Shown here one piece after another: positions 34,665-43,682 of a stretch of DNA of 64,000 nucleotides. The stretch is from Bacteroidota bacterium (GTDB lineage: Bacteria; Bacteroidota; Rhodothermia; Balneolales; HLUCCA01). Where the stretch lies: contig JAFIEZ010000018.1 in the NCBI GenBank assembly GCA_020832235.1, forward strand, positions 310,001 to 374,000, written 5' to 3'. The notes below the pieces were generated by a model, which had not been told where the DNA came from, searched no databases, and was given only the letters and a program-made list of their open reading frames with translations. The number at the start of each line of letters is the position of its first letter. Positions within the stretch are counted from its first letter, which is position 1. The translations under genes were made by a program, and so were the position numbers.

Positions 34665-35549
34665 CTACAAAAATCGATAGCTGAACCCTATTGAAAGAAT
34701 CTGCTTAATCTGTAGTTCTTTACTCACATTATCATCATACAAAAATGCAAGCTCAAGATTTGCAGTCAGATAGTTGTTGATACGACCAACAAGTTCATTC
34801 GAAAAACGAACCGTTGAACTCGATACCGGCTCGAGAAGGTTGGTAAATGTTTCCGCCTGTCCGATGTATACAACATTAGTTAGTATTTCCCGCTCGAATT
34901 TCGCCCCAATTGAGATACCCCCTTCATTACGAATCCAGTCTCCCTGAGGCAATCCATAACGAGTGGAAAGTGTGGTATCACGAACAATCGTCTGCCTCAT
35001 TGAAATACCCATATCAAGCTGGAAACTTCGTTCCGGATTAAAAGCAAAACCAATAGTTTCAACAACGTACGCAGGTGCGAAAAATCGTGATACCGTATTG
35101 GTATTTGATGCATCACGCCCGATATCGAACTGGGTGTTGAAGTTAATCTGTGCGATAAGTGAGAAGCGCTCGTCATCCAAAAGTCGACGAATTTGATTTC
35201 TCATCCGAATTTCGTCATCTGTTTTTCGAAACTCGTTGCCATTTACACGCGATTGACCGTAACGAAGGTTGGTTGTGTGATTGAAAACATAACGGTCTTT
35301 TCGGTACTCAGCAGTAAAACGGGCACTGCTGGTGCCTGTAACGTTATTCACACCACCCTGCTGCCAATTTCGAAACGAAGCCTGACTGCCGTTTAAGCTC
35401 AAAGATCCCCCGAAATCCCATGGAGATACTTCTTCTGGAGTTTCCTCCTCTGTTTCATCTGAAATGCCATATACTGGCTTAACACAGGTTGCAGAAATGA
35501 ACACAATGAAAAATACAGTTACTACGTAACGAAACATGAATACATACAT
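34665..35549 (-). CDS. DUF3078-family outer-membrane protein
   Basis: I set the start at 35549 (MYVFMFRYVVTVFFIVF), 294 residues, so that the signal sequence is N-terminal and the gene does not overlap pyrR; the ATG at 35537 is equally possible. The mature part shows the DUF3078 hallmark WDFGGSLSLNGSQASFRNWQQGG, followed by strands of a barrel-like protein ending in GFSYRFL with a C-terminal hydrophobic/aromatic end. DUF3078 proteins are abundant in Bacteroidota outer membranes; their role is unknown. Confidence 0.85.
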   Translation of the reverse strand: MYVFMFRYVVTVFFIVFISATCVKPVYGISDETEEETPEEVSPWDFGGSLSLNGSQASFRNWQQGGVNNVTGTSSARFTAEYRKDRYVFNHTTNLRYGQSRVNGNEFRKTDDEIRMRNQIRRLLDDERFSLIAQINFNTQFDIGRDASNTNTVSRFFAPAYVVETIGFAFNPERSFQLDMGISMRQTIVRDTTLSTRYGLPQGDWIRNEGGISIGAKFEREILTNVVYIGQAETFTNLLEPVSSSTVRFSNELVGRINNYLTANLELAFLYDDNVSKELQIKQILSIGFSYRFL

Positions 35550-35562
35550 TTTAATTGAATAT

Positions 35563-36084
35563 TTAAGAGCCCGTTTGCACAAGGCGTACAGAGTCGGGGA
35601 TTCCGTTTCCATCGAACGAAACAGAAACGTGTTCGCGAAGTTTGGTTGGAGAAGTTATGCCAACATAATCGGGCTGGATGGGATATTTACGGTGACCTCG
35701 ATCAACCAAAACAGCTATTTTCATGGTTTTGGGCTGAACTACATCCAGTACAAACCTGAATGCCTTCAGCATAGTGGAGCCACTGAATAAAACATCATCT
35801 ACCAAGATGATATGTCTGGTTTCTGCCAGGGTGGTGAACTCTTTCTCACCGGTTAATTTGTCGTGGTGAACATCCAGATTCAGCGCAAGAGTATGGGGAA
35901 GTCCAGAGGTGTGGAGAGCTTTCTGAAGCTGCTCTGCAATAAAGAATCCACGTTTATTGATTCCTACAAGCAAGACCTCGTTTTCCTTCTGCAAATCCTC
36001 AACTATTTGAATTGCAATCCGCCGTATAGCACGGTGAATCTGACCGGATTCCATTATTGATATGGACTGTTCTGCAGGGTTCAT
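35563..36084 (-). CDS. pyrR: PyrR-type uracil phosphoribosyltransferase / pyrimidine regulator
   Basis: The start is set at 36084 (MNPAEQSISIMESGQ), 8 bases after the upstream stop; the ATG ten codons later (36054) is an alternative. About 173 residues, the PyrR size. The PRPP-binding loop is HIILVDDVLFSGSTM, with GINKRGFFIAEQL and the C-terminal DRGHRKYPIQPDYVG also conserved. PyrR uses UMP to control attenuation of pyr operons and has modest uracil phosphoribosyltransferase activity. The pyr gene in the window (pyrF, 43683) is not adjacent. It is flanked by envelope genes, probably in one transcript. Confidence 0.93.
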   Translation of the reverse strand: MNPAEQSISIMESGQIHRAIRRIAIQIVEDLQKENEVLLVGINKRGFFIAEQLQKALHTSGLPHTLALNLDVHHDKLTGEKEFTTLAETRHIILVDDVLFSGSTMLKAFRFVLDVVQPKTMKIAVLVDRGHRKYPIQPDYVGITSPTKLREHVSVSFDGNGIPDSVRLVQTGS

Positions 36085-36091
36085 CCGTGTC

Positions 36092-36550
36092 TTACTGAAA
36101 CATCGACTTGATGCTACCCCATGTTCGTCGTACGGCAGAGGTGGTGTATTGTACATGACGGTGAGCTTCATACCTGGTACCATCTGTCATGTAAATGTAG
36201 AGCACATACTCTACGTCATTACCATTTTCACCCTTGAAGAGCTGATTGTCGATGTATTCGAAATAGGGAGGTGGATTTCTACGAATTGCAGCCGTAATGG
36301 TCAGCTCAGAGTCGTCTAACTTCACAAATTCATTCTTGCCGGAACGATTATGCTCCCACTTTCGATAAACTTCAAATTTTTGGACCTGTGACAAGTCATT
36401 GACGTTCCAGTTCAGTATAACCTCAGCATTATTAACCATAACACTGAAGGTACTCAGAGGTGACGCACTGAAGCCCATCAACACCAGTAAAATTGCAATT
36501 AAGCCTATGTATCGTACCATGCTCTCTAACGTTATCTTGTAAGCAATCAA
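36092..36550 (-). CDS. Small secreted or anchored Fn3-like protein
   Basis: The protein has 152 residues from 36550; the Met at 36520 (MVRYIGLIAILLVLMGF) gives a better signal peptide and is the likelier start. The mature part (VMVNNAEVILNWNVNDLSQVQKFEVYRKW...) has the strand pattern of a fibronectin type III-like domain. It precedes pyrR by 7 bases on the same strand, so it probably leads the operon. Function unknown. Confidence 0.65.
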   Translation of the reverse strand: MIAYKITLESMVRYIGLIAILLVLMGFSASPLSTFSVMVNNAEVILNWNVNDLSQVQKFEVYRKWEHNRSGKNEFVKLDDSELTITAAIRRNPPPYFEYIDNQLFKGENGNDVEYVLYIYMTDGTRYEAHRHVQYTTSAVRRTWGSIKSMFQ

Positions 36551-36731
36551 ATTTAGAATAAATTCTCTCCAATACCAATTTAAGGTTTACAGAGTTTTTT
36601 TTTCATTTATATACCTAAGAGGGTTTAATCACGTTGAAGTATTGTAGTGAAAATAGTACATTACACTTAGAATAGAATGACATTCCATTCATTCTTCAAT
36701 CAACAATCAACCGACCGAAAAGGGAGATATC

Positions 36732-37034
36732 ATGAGCACTAAAAATGGTTTAAACATTTTGGTTGCAGCAGTAGGGCTTTTCGCCGCAGGTATAGCTGCG
36801 GGGCTCTTGCTTTCACCCAAAAGTGGCAGAGAAAATCGGGATTATATACGGAAAGGTGCTGATAGCGCCGGTAGCTGGGTGCACACAAAGCGCTCTGAAG
36901 CCCAGCAAAAAGCACATCAGGTTTCCGATAAAGTTAAACGCACTGTAAAGGAACATGTTCCCGACCTGTATGAAGCAACGAATAGCCTGCATCTGGACGA
37001 AGACGACGTAAAAACATCGCGTGAGACCAATTAA
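36732..37034 (+). CDS. YtxH-domain membrane protein
   Basis: The protein has 100 residues. An N-terminal membrane helix with small residues (ILVAAVGLFAAGIAAGLLLSP) is followed by KSGRENRDYIRK and an amphipathic charged region, the standard YtxH layout. Such proteins are linked to general stress responses in several phyla, mechanism unclear. The ATG at 36732 follows GGGAGATATC, a possible ribosome-binding site. A triple direct repeat follows the stop. Confidence 0.82.
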   Translation: MSTKNGLNILVAAVGLFAAGIAAGLLLSPKSGRENRDYIRKGADSAGSWVHTKRSEAQQKAHQVSDKVKRTVKEHVPDLYEATNSLHLDEDDVKTSRETN

Positions 37035-37046
37035 TACCGAAGTAAC

Positions 37047-37114
37047 GTACAAACCAGTACTGAAGCAGGTACAAACCAGTACTGAAGCAAGGTACAAACC
37101 GGTACCGAAGCAAC
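37047..37114. repeat. Three tandem copies of a 22-23 bp unit
   Basis: GTACAAACC(A/G)GTAC(T/C)GAAGCA occurs at 37047-37068, 37069-37091 and 37092-37114, starting 12 bases after the YtxH stop and 13 bases before its terminator stem. A shorter partial copy (ACCGAAGTAAC) precedes it at about 37036. The copies are almost identical, suggesting recent slippage. Confidence 0.85.
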
Positions 37115-37127
37115 GCTTAAAAAAATC

Positions 37128-37159
37128 AAAGCCGGGTAGCTATGCTATTCGGCTTTTTT
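37128..37159 (+). terminator. Rho-independent terminator after the YtxH gene
   Basis: AAAGCCG at 37128-37134 pairs with CGGCTTT at 37150-37156, followed by T to 37159. Confidence 0.85.
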
Positions 37160-37299
37160 ATTTCATTCACGTTTTGTGTATTTTTAATTCACTTGTCTGA
37201 ATAGGAAACCCGCCTGCATCAAATTCCTCTGATGCATCAAATTCAATGGCAGTCAACGTACGCTACTGCCATTCATTATATACGAATTCAGGTATAATC

Positions 37300-38457
37300 A
37301 TGCGGGAACTTGTTTTTCAACGTCTATGGCAACACCTCGCTTTTCAGCGCCGTGCGTTACGCACTACATGCGGCAAGCATGTGGAAATTGAATCCCCCGG
37401 TCAGCTCAACACTTTTGATGGTCCCGATTTCCGATCCGGTATTGTAGTGATAAATGGCAAGCGACTCAGGGGTGATATTGAATTACACATACAATGCGCC
37501 GACTGGTATGCACATCATCATCAAACCGACCAAAATTACAATAGTGTTATACTACACGTATGCCTATTTGAGCATAAAGCGGGGCCCGTTCGTTGTCAAA
37601 ATCAAACGGAAGTACCAACCGTAGTACTTAAACCTTATCTGCATAAACGATGGCAGCAAAAGCTGTTGGAAATTGAGCAACATTCGAATCTTGCGTGCAG
37701 CGGGAGCCTTCACGAAATTTCCCGGGATGTGAAAGAACATCAGCTGCGAAATGCCGCAAAACTATATTTTGATATAAAACGTGAATCTATGTTTACCTGG
37801 TTCGAGGTACACAGAACCCCATCCGACGCTTTTTTACGAATGGTATGGATTTCACTGTGTGATGCTTTGGGGATTCCAGCTAACCGCAATCCCATGCAAC
37901 TTCTCGCGAAAAAAACGTGGGATTACAAGATGACAAGCCCCCCTGACGAAAATCAATGTTTTAGCCTGCTGCAGGATGTGGTAACTATGGAACTCGCAGA
38001 TAATTTGGGTGCATTCGGATGGAAAAACAAGTCTGGCCGGCCGGTCAATAACAAAGAGAACCGACTCCGACAGGCGGCATCTGCCTTACATTTTTTAAAA
38101 AAAGAAGGCATGGGCTGGTTTATCAGCAGGAATCTGCAAACTTGTGCAGACCAGTTCAAACAAATGCACTTCTGTAAAGGTGAACGTGGTGCGATTATCA
38201 TTCAAACGGTCTTAATACCGGCCATGTATATACTTGGTGAGCTCGTTTATAAACCAGCGCTTCAGGAGGAGGCTGAAAAAATGTGGATTGATGGCAATCT
38301 TCCGGCACCATCAAAAGTGCGGGCTGCATTTATGAAAGCAGATGAGTCTATGAGGCTTTTCTCCGAACATCCGGGGCTTTTGCCCCAGCATCGCTATTAT
38401 TGCAGCACAGGTAAGTGTAACGAATGTTATATTTTTAAAAACATACTAAGGGGTTGA
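37300..38457 (+). CDS. DUF2851-family protein
   Basis: The start is set at 37300 (MRELVFQRLWQHLAFQ), 385 residues; the 18 codons upstream look non-coding. Family blocks are visible: VEIESPGQLNTFDGPDFRSG, GDIELHIQCADWYAHHH and NSVILHVCLFE near the N-terminus, and a Cys-rich end (CSTGKCNECYIF) that could bind a metal. DUF2851 proteins are common in Bacteroidota and have no assigned function. There is no signal peptide. Confidence 0.87.
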   Translation: MRELVFQRLWQHLAFQRRALRTTCGKHVEIESPGQLNTFDGPDFRSGIVVINGKRLRGDIELHIQCADWYAHHHQTDQNYNSVILHVCLFEHKAGPVRCQNQTEVPTVVLKPYLHKRWQQKLLEIEQHSNLACSGSLHEISRDVKEHQLRNAAKLYFDIKRESMFTWFEVHRTPSDAFLRMVWISLCDALGIPANRNPMQLLAKKTWDYKMTSPPDENQCFSLLQDVVTMELADNLGAFGWKNKSGRPVNNKENRLRQAASALHFLKKEGMGWFISRNLQTCADQFKQMHFCKGERGAIIIQTVLIPAMYILGELVYKPALQEEAEKMWIDGNLPAPSKVRAAFMKADESMRLFSEHPGLLPQHRYYCSTGKCNECYIFKNILRG

Positions 38458-38507
38458 CTTGAACTTCAAATGTTTCTAAATTTGGAGTCTGTCGAAAGGC
38501 AGTGATT

Positions 38508-38578
38508 TGCCCGGTCGTCTAAGGGTAGGACAGCGGTTTTTGGTACCGTATGTGGGGGTTCGAATCCTCCCCGGGCAA
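38508..38578 (+). tRNA. tRNA-Gln (anticodon UUG)
   Basis: The acceptor arms TGCCCGG (38508-38514) and CCGGGCA (38571-38577) pair fully. The anticodon loop TTTTGGT gives anticodon TTG at about 38540-38542, reading CAA (Gln). The T arm GGGGGTTCGAATCCTCC is canonical. CCA is not encoded. Length 71 nt. Confidence 0.96.
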
Positions 38579-38598
38579 CATAATTCTGATATATTTTC

Positions 38599-38631
38599 AA
38601 AGGATGTTTCTATCGATTCATCCTTTTTTTT
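38599..38631 (+). terminator. Strong terminator between tRNA-Gln and prs
   Basis: AAAGGATG at 38599-38606 pairs with CATCCTTT at 38619-38626, followed by T to 38631. It ends only 22 bases before the prs GTG start. Confidence 0.85.
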
Positions 38632-38653
38632 GCATAATTAAACCTCAACCATC

Positions 38654-39586
38654 GTGGATCAGCCCCTTGCTATTTTTGCGGGACGCAGTAACATTGCCCT
38701 GGCACGAGCTATTGCCGAACAATACGGCACCACGTTAGGTGAAGTTACCATCAAGGCATTTTCCGATGGTGAAATTTATGTGAAATACCAGCAAAGTATT
38801 CGCGGCTCCGACATTTTCATTGTGCAGTCTACTCCACCTCCTAGTGAGAACATCATGGAGTTGCTCATGCTTATTGATGCAGCCAAAAGGGCTTCTGCCT
38901 ACAGAGTAACTGCAGTTATACCTTATTTCGGGTATGCACGGCAAGACAGGAAAGATCAACCCAGGGTTTCGATAGCATCAAAACTCATGGCAAACCTGTT
39001 AACAACAGCTGGCGCAGACCGTGTACTGACAATGGACTTGCATGCACCTCAGATTCAGGGATTCTTCGACATCCCGCTGGATCACTTGTATGCGAGTAGC
39101 ATTTTTGTAGACTATTTCACCAAAAATCCGATGGAGAATCTGGTTGTGGTTGCGCCTGATGTGGGCAGCTTAAAGATGGCCAGATCCTATTCGAAGCGTC
39201 TTGGTGCCGGACTAGCTTTTGTAGATAAGCGAAGACCGCAGCAGAACGTCGCGGAAGTGATGAATATCATTGGTGAAATTCAAGACAAAAACATATTACT
39301 GGTTGATGATATGATTGATACGGCTGGTACTATAACCAATGCCGCAACTGCTTTGCGTGAACGCGGAGCCAAGAAAATCATCACCGCCTGCACGCATCCG
39401 ATACTTTCAGGTCCGGCCTTTCAGCGCATCGAAGATTCTCCAATCGACTTGATGCTGGTTACCGATACGGTACCCCTGAAAAGACCGTCCGCGAAAATTA
39501 AAGTATTGAGCGTTGCAGAAATTTTCGCAGATTCGATTCGCAGGATTTATACCGACGATTCAATCAGCACACTTTTTGACGATTAA
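38654..39586 (+). CDS. prs: Ribose-phosphate pyrophosphokinase
   Basis: The protein has 310 residues and starts with a GTG at 38654 (DQPLAIFAGRSNIALA); the conserved N-terminus fixes this start. DLHAPQIQGFFDIPLDHLY, the phosphate-binding loop VDDMIDTAGTITNAA and the ATP-site FSDGEIYVKY are present. The enzyme makes PRPP from ribose 5-phosphate and ATP for nucleotide, His and Trp synthesis. Next to it are rplY and pth, a common bacterial order (prs-rplY-pth). Only 19 bases separate it from rplY. Confidence 0.97.
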   Translation: MDQPLAIFAGRSNIALARAIAEQYGTTLGEVTIKAFSDGEIYVKYQQSIRGSDIFIVQSTPPPSENIMELLMLIDAAKRASAYRVTAVIPYFGYARQDRKDQPRVSIASKLMANLLTTAGADRVLTMDLHAPQIQGFFDIPLDHLYASSIFVDYFTKNPMENLVVVAPDVGSLKMARSYSKRLGAGLAFVDKRRPQQNVAEVMNIIGEIQDKNILLVDDMIDTAGTITNAATALRERGAKKIITACTHPILSGPAFQRIEDSPIDLMLVTDTVPLKRPSAKIKVLSVAEIFADSIRRIYTDDSISTLFDD

Positions 39587-39605
39587 AACACACCCCCGAA
39601 AGAAC

Positions 39606-40244
39606 ATGGAAAAGCCAAAAACAATTGAAATCACCGCTGTAGAGCGAAACATTGATCCTAAGCGATTGGGTAACATCCGAAAGGAAGATCTGGTACCTGC
39701 CGTTGTTTACGGTCCTGGTGTAGAAGGCAATCTGCACTTCAGCGTACCGCGAATCGCACTGGAGAAGTTTCTGACTAAGAAAAGTCTGCAGTTCATCAAG
39801 CTCACCTTTGAAGGCGGCAAATCAGTAGAAGCCATCCTGAAAGTAACACAGTTCGACCCGGTTACGGATGCGCCCGTTCACGCTGACTTCTACGCCATCA
39901 AACAAGACAAACCGGTTACTGTTACCATCCCTATACGCATCAAGGGTACATCCCCTGGTGTAATTGAAGGCGGTAGACTGTACCAATCGCTACGTAAGCT
40001 TTCTGTATCTGCTTTACCAGGCGACCTCCCGTCTGAATTGGTAGTGGATATCAGCAAACTACAGATCGGGCACAACCTCAAAGTACGAACGCTGAAACTT
40101 CAGAATATTACTCCTCTGATGTCACCAGATCGTACCATTCTGGTTATTCGTCCGCCACGTGGTGGAAAAGCCAAAATCGTTGAATTCGCTGATGAAGAGG
40201 GTGGCGAGGAAGCACCCGCTGAAGCAGAAGCAACTGCAGAATAA
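39606..40244 (+). CDS. rplY: 50S ribosomal protein L25, Ctc form
   Basis: The start is set at 39606 (MEKPKTIEITAVERN), 212 residues; an in-frame extension from 39513 lies inside prs. The N-terminal L25 domain (about 1-95; RKEDLVPAVVYGPG) binds 5S rRNA, followed by the TL5/Ctc C-terminal domain (about 95-185; DFYAIKQDKPVTVTIPIRI). An acidic Glu/Ala tail ends the protein. The terminator is at 40272-40305. Confidence 0.95.
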   Translation: MEKPKTIEITAVERNIDPKRLGNIRKEDLVPAVVYGPGVEGNLHFSVPRIALEKFLTKKSLQFIKLTFEGGKSVEAILKVTQFDPVTDAPVHADFYAIKQDKPVTVTIPIRIKGTSPGVIEGGRLYQSLRKLSVSALPGDLPSELVVDISKLQIGHNLKVRTLKLQNITPLMSPDRTILVIRPPRGGKAKIVEFADEEGGEEAPAEAEATAE

Positions 40245-40271
40245 CTCTGTAACATGTATGCGAAATAATCA

Positions 40272-40305
40272 AGCTGCAGCAGTACTATCTGTCTGCGGCT
40301 TTTTT
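40272..40305 (+). terminator. Terminator between rplY and pth
   Basis: AGCTGCAG at 40272-40279 pairs with CTGCGGCT at 40293-40300 (one G-U) and T follows. It lies 24 bases before the pth start, so pth may need read-through or a promoter in the short gap. Confidence 0.7.
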
Positions 40306-40328
40306 CGCTTTTATTAACCCTACTTTTT

Positions 40329-40886
40329 ATGGCCTTAATCGTAGGACTTGGGAATATTGGTGAGGAATATATGGGAACCCGGCATAACATCGGGTTCGAT
40401 ATCATTTTTCATGTTGCAGATACCCTTTCAATTCAGCTGAAACCGGGCGGAGGCCCCTTTTTCAGCGGAGAAGGTCGATTTAAAGGCCAGCGCGTTGTTC
40501 TTGTCACTCCAACAACGTATATGAATAATAGTGGATTAGCTGTTTCTAAAGCACTGAATTTTTTCGATATTCCACTCTCCGAGTGTCTGGTTTGCACCGA
40601 TGACATCAATTTGCCTCCGGGAAAAGTTCGAATTAAGCCTTCGGGCCGATCTGGCGGTCATAATGGTTTAAGCGACATCATCGACCGACTGGGAACCGAC
40701 CAGTTCGCACGCCTACGATTCGGAGTTGGAAACAGTTTTGCCAGAGGTCGTCAGGCCGATTACGTTTTGTCTCCGTTTGGTTCGGAGGAGGAAGAAGACA
40801 TAGCGGCCGGTATAGATAAAGCGCACGATGCGATATTAAATTTCGTGCGCGATGGCATCACAACGACTATGAACAGATATAACTAA
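40329..40886 (+). CDS. pth: Peptidyl-tRNA hydrolase
   Basis: The protein has 185 residues, normal for the family. The catalytic His is H19 in GTRHNIGF; LVGLGNIGEEY, PTTYMNNSGLAV and RSGGHNGL are conserved. It frees tRNA from prematurely released peptides. It is 34 bases upstream of hppA. Confidence 0.97.
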   Translation: MALIVGLGNIGEEYMGTRHNIGFDIIFHVADTLSIQLKPGGGPFFSGEGRFKGQRVVLVTPTTYMNNSGLAVSKALNFFDIPLSECLVCTDDINLPPGKVRIKPSGRSGGHNGLSDIIDRLGTDQFARLRFGVGNSFARGRQADYVLSPFGSEEEEDIAAGIDKAHDAILNFVRDGITTTMNRYN

Positions 40887-40919
40887 ATGCATCTAAACCT
40901 TCATTAAAAAACACTACAC

Positions 40920-43085
40920 ATGGAAAATCTGATTTATCTGATTCCTGTTGCGGGTCTGTTGGCCCTGCTCTTTACCTATATTAAGTCTCAGTGGGTGAGC
41001 AAACAGGATGTGGGTTCGGAAAAAATGGCCAGTATTGCCAAATACATAGCCGATGGGGCGATGGCCTTTCTCCGCGCTGAATACAAAATCCTGTCAATCT
41101 TTGTTGTTATCGTTGCTGTTCTTCTTGGTGTACAGGGGTCTATGACCGAGGGCAGTTCTTCTCTCGTTGCTCTTTCTTTCGTTATTGGAGCTTTGTGTTC
41201 CGGAGCAGCCGGCTTCATCGGTATGCGCGTTGCTACCAAAGCGAACGTACGCACGGCTAATGCCGCCCGTGTAAGCTTGGGTAAAGCACTCGAAGTAGCA
41301 TTCTCCGGCGGTTCTGTAATGGGTCTTGCTGTAGTGGGCCTTGGCGTTCTTGGTCTGAGTTCACTCTTCATTCTCTATAGCAATATATTCGAAGATATGA
41401 ATCAGGTGATTACGGTAATCACCGGCTTTTCTTTCGGTGCATCTTCAATTGCTCTTTTTGCTCGTGTTGGTGGCGGTATTTATACCAAAGCCGCTGATGT
41501 TGGCGCCGACCTTGTAGGTAAAGTTGAAGCAGGTATCCCCGAAGATCACCCCCTGAACCCTGCAACCATTGCCGATAACGTGGGCGATAACGTGGGTGAC
41601 GTGGCCGGTATGGGTGCCGACCTTTTCGAGTCATTCGTAGGCTCTATTATTGCCGCGATGGTTCTTGGTGCCGTTTTCATGACATTACCCGAATTCTCGG
41701 AGTTCAATCTTGCCGGTGTAATGCTGCCATTACTTCTGGCTGCAACCGGTATTGTCATTTCTATCGTTGGTACCTTTTTTGTTAAAGTAAAAGAAGGAGG
41801 CGACCCGCATAAAGCCTTAAACCTTGGCGAATTTGGCTCTGCAGGTTTGATGATTATTGCTTTTTATTTCCTCATCACTACCATCCTGCCAGAGACATGG
41901 ACGTACCACGATGCCCTTTATGGAATTGAAAGAACAATCACCGCCCACGGTATTTTCTTTGCTACGATAATAGGTCTTGTATCTGGTGTATTGATAGGAG
42001 TTATCACCGAGTATTATACCGGTTATGGCAAAAAGCCCGTTTTCCAGATTGCACAACAATCACTTACCGGATCTGCTACCAACATCATTTCGGGTCTACA
42101 GGTAGGGATGATGTCTACCGGTCTGCCAATCATTGTTATTGCAATGGCTATCATTGGTTCCTTTCATTTTGGTGGACTATACGGTATTGCTATTGCGGCG
42201 GTAGGGATGCTTGCCAATACAGGTATTCAGCTGGCTGTTGATGCTTACGGTCCGATTTCAGATAACGCCGGTGGTATCGCTGAAATGGCGGAACTTCCTA
42301 AAGAAGTACGTCAGCGCACCGACCGTCTCGACGCTGTAGGTAACACAACAGCGGCTATCGGAAAAGGGTTTGCCATTGGTTCTGCTGCGCTAACAGCACT
42401 GGCTTTGTTTGGCGCTTACATGACGGCTGCAGGCATTACAAGTATTGATATTTCAGAATCTACGGTAATGGCCGGGCTCTTTGTGGGTGGTATGCTCACA
42501 TTCGTCTTCTCCGCCCTATCTATGGGTGCCGTAGGCCGGGCGGCCATGTCTATGATTAACGAAGTACGTCGTCAATTTGCTGACATTCCGCCACTCAAAG
42601 CTGCTCTGGCCGTAATGCGTAAAAACGAAGGCAAAGAAATGAACACATGGAGTGATGAAGATCAAGCAACCTTCCGCGCTGCAGATGGTACTCCTGAGTA
42701 CGGTAAGTGTGTTGAGATATCAACCAAAGCAGCTATTCGCGAAATGGTTGTTCCAGGGCTCCTGGCCGTAATTGTGCCTGTTTTTGTCGGTTTCGTTTTT
42801 GGCAAAGAAGCCCTTGGTGGCCTACTTGCCGGTGTAACCGTCTCCGGTGTACTCATGGCCATCTTCCAGGCAAATGCCGGCGGAGCATGGGATAATGCCA
42901 AAAAAATGTTCGAAGCGGGCGTTGAAATCAACGGTGAAATGCACTACAAAGGCTCAGAAGCTCACAAAGCTACCGTTGTTGGTGATACTGTAGGTGATCC
43001 ATTGAAAGACACTTCAGGTCCTTCACTGAACATTCTGCTTAAGTTGATTTCAGTAGTTGCTCTTGTTATTGCAACTGCCCTTTAA
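40920..43085 (+). CDS. hppA: Membrane-bound ion-translocating pyrophosphatase
   Basis: The protein has 721 residues with about 16 membrane helices. The pyrophosphate site [33 protein letters not shown] and the C-terminal [19 protein letters not shown] are hallmarks. [11 protein letters not shown] has Ala where potassium-independent enzymes have Lys, so it should be of the potassium-dependent class; H+ or Na+ as pumped ion cannot be decided by eye. It couples PPi hydrolysis to ion pumping at the inner membrane. The terminator is at 43122-43157. Confidence 0.97.
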   Translation: MENLIYLIPVAGLLALLFTYIKSQWVSKQDVGSEKMASIAKYIADGAMAFLRAEYKILSIFVVIVAVLLGVQGSMTEGSSSLVALSFVIGALCSGAAGFIGMRVATKANVRTANAARVSLGKALEVAFSGGSVMGLAVVGLGVLGLSSLFILYSNIFEDMNQVITVITGFSFGASSIALFARVGGGIYTKAADVGADLVGKVEAGIPEDHPLNPATIADNVGDNVGDVAGMGADLFESFVGSIIAAMVLGAVFMTLPEFSEFNLAGVMLPLLLAATGIVISIVGTFFVKVKEGGDPHKALNLGEFGSAGLMIIAFYFLITTILPETWTYHDALYGIERTITAHGIFFATIIGLVSGVLIGVITEYYTGYGKKPVFQIAQQSLTGSATNIISGLQVGMMSTGLPIIVIAMAIIGSFHFGGLYGIAIAAVGMLANTGIQLAVDAYGPISDNAGGIAEMAELPKEVRQRTDRLDAVGNTTAAIGKGFAIGSAALTALALFGAYMTAAGITSIDISESTVMAGLFVGGMLTFVFSALSMGAVGRAAMSMINEVRRQFADIPPLKAALAVMRKNEGKEMNTWSDEDQATFRAADGTPEYGKCVEISTKAAIREMVVPGLLAVIVPVFVGFVFGKEALGGLLAGVTVSGVLMAIFQANAGGAWDNAKKMFEAGVEINGEMHYKGSEAHKATVVGDTVGDPLKDTSGPSLNILLKLISVVALVIATAL

Positions 43086-43121
43086 GATTATTATCATCTA
43101 AAGAAGTCGAATCCAAGCTAT

Positions 43122-43157
43122 AAAGCCCGTCATTCTTTGTGAATGCGGGCTTTTTTT
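43122..43157 (+). terminator. Terminator after hppA, overlapping the 3' end of rnhA
   Basis: AAAGCCCG (43122-43129) pairs with CGGGCTTT (43146-43153), with inner CATTC...GAATG pairing and a T-run to 43157. The right arm lies inside the convergent rnhA coding end (43130-43591). Confidence 0.9.
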
Positions 43158-43591
43158 GATGCTATAACAGCCAGCTCATCCACCCGGTTATTTCGGGCGT
43201 CATCGGCATGCCCTTTTACTTTTTTCCAGTTAATGATATGGTCCCCGATTGCATCAAGCATATCGCTCCAAAGGTCCATATTCTCTACCGGCTTCTTATC
43301 AGCCTTCTTCCATCCCCTCTTTTGCCAACCTTCTATCCATCCCTGAGTGAAGGCGTTAATGATAAGAGCACTGTCACTGCATATGGTCACCTCACAGGGT
43401 CTCCGCAACGCTCTGAGCCCCTCTATTATGGCTTGCATTTCCATCCTGTTGTTGGTTGTATCCGGCGCACCACCCGAGCCTTCCTTGAGCTTACCATTCC
43501 ATTCAAGCGTATATGCCCACCCGCCTGGACCGGGATTTCCACTACAGGCGCCATCTGTATACATTAAGATTTTAGGCTTTTGTTTATCCAA
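43130..43591 (-). CDS. rnhA: Ribonuclease HI
   Basis: The protein has 153 residues. The catalytic acids are D13 (YTDGACSGNPG), E51, D73 (ICSDSALII) and D138 (NNRVDELA), with H128 in KGHADD. It cleaves RNA in RNA-DNA hybrids during replication and repair. Its 3' end overlaps the hppA terminator stem. Confidence 0.97.
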   Translation of the reverse strand: MDKQKPKILMYTDGACSGNPGPGGWAYTLEWNGKLKEGSGGAPDTTNNRMEMQAIIEGLRALRRPCEVTICSDSALIINAFTQGWIEGWQKRGWKKADKKPVENMDLWSDMLDAIGDHIINWKKVKGHADDARNNRVDELAVIASKKARIHKE

Positions 43592-43682
43592 TGTAATGCA
43601 AAATAAAATTCATAATTAGGCGGTTAACCAAACGGTTATTTCAAAGTACTATTCGGGCCAAAAGAAATTCGTTTATCCTTCT

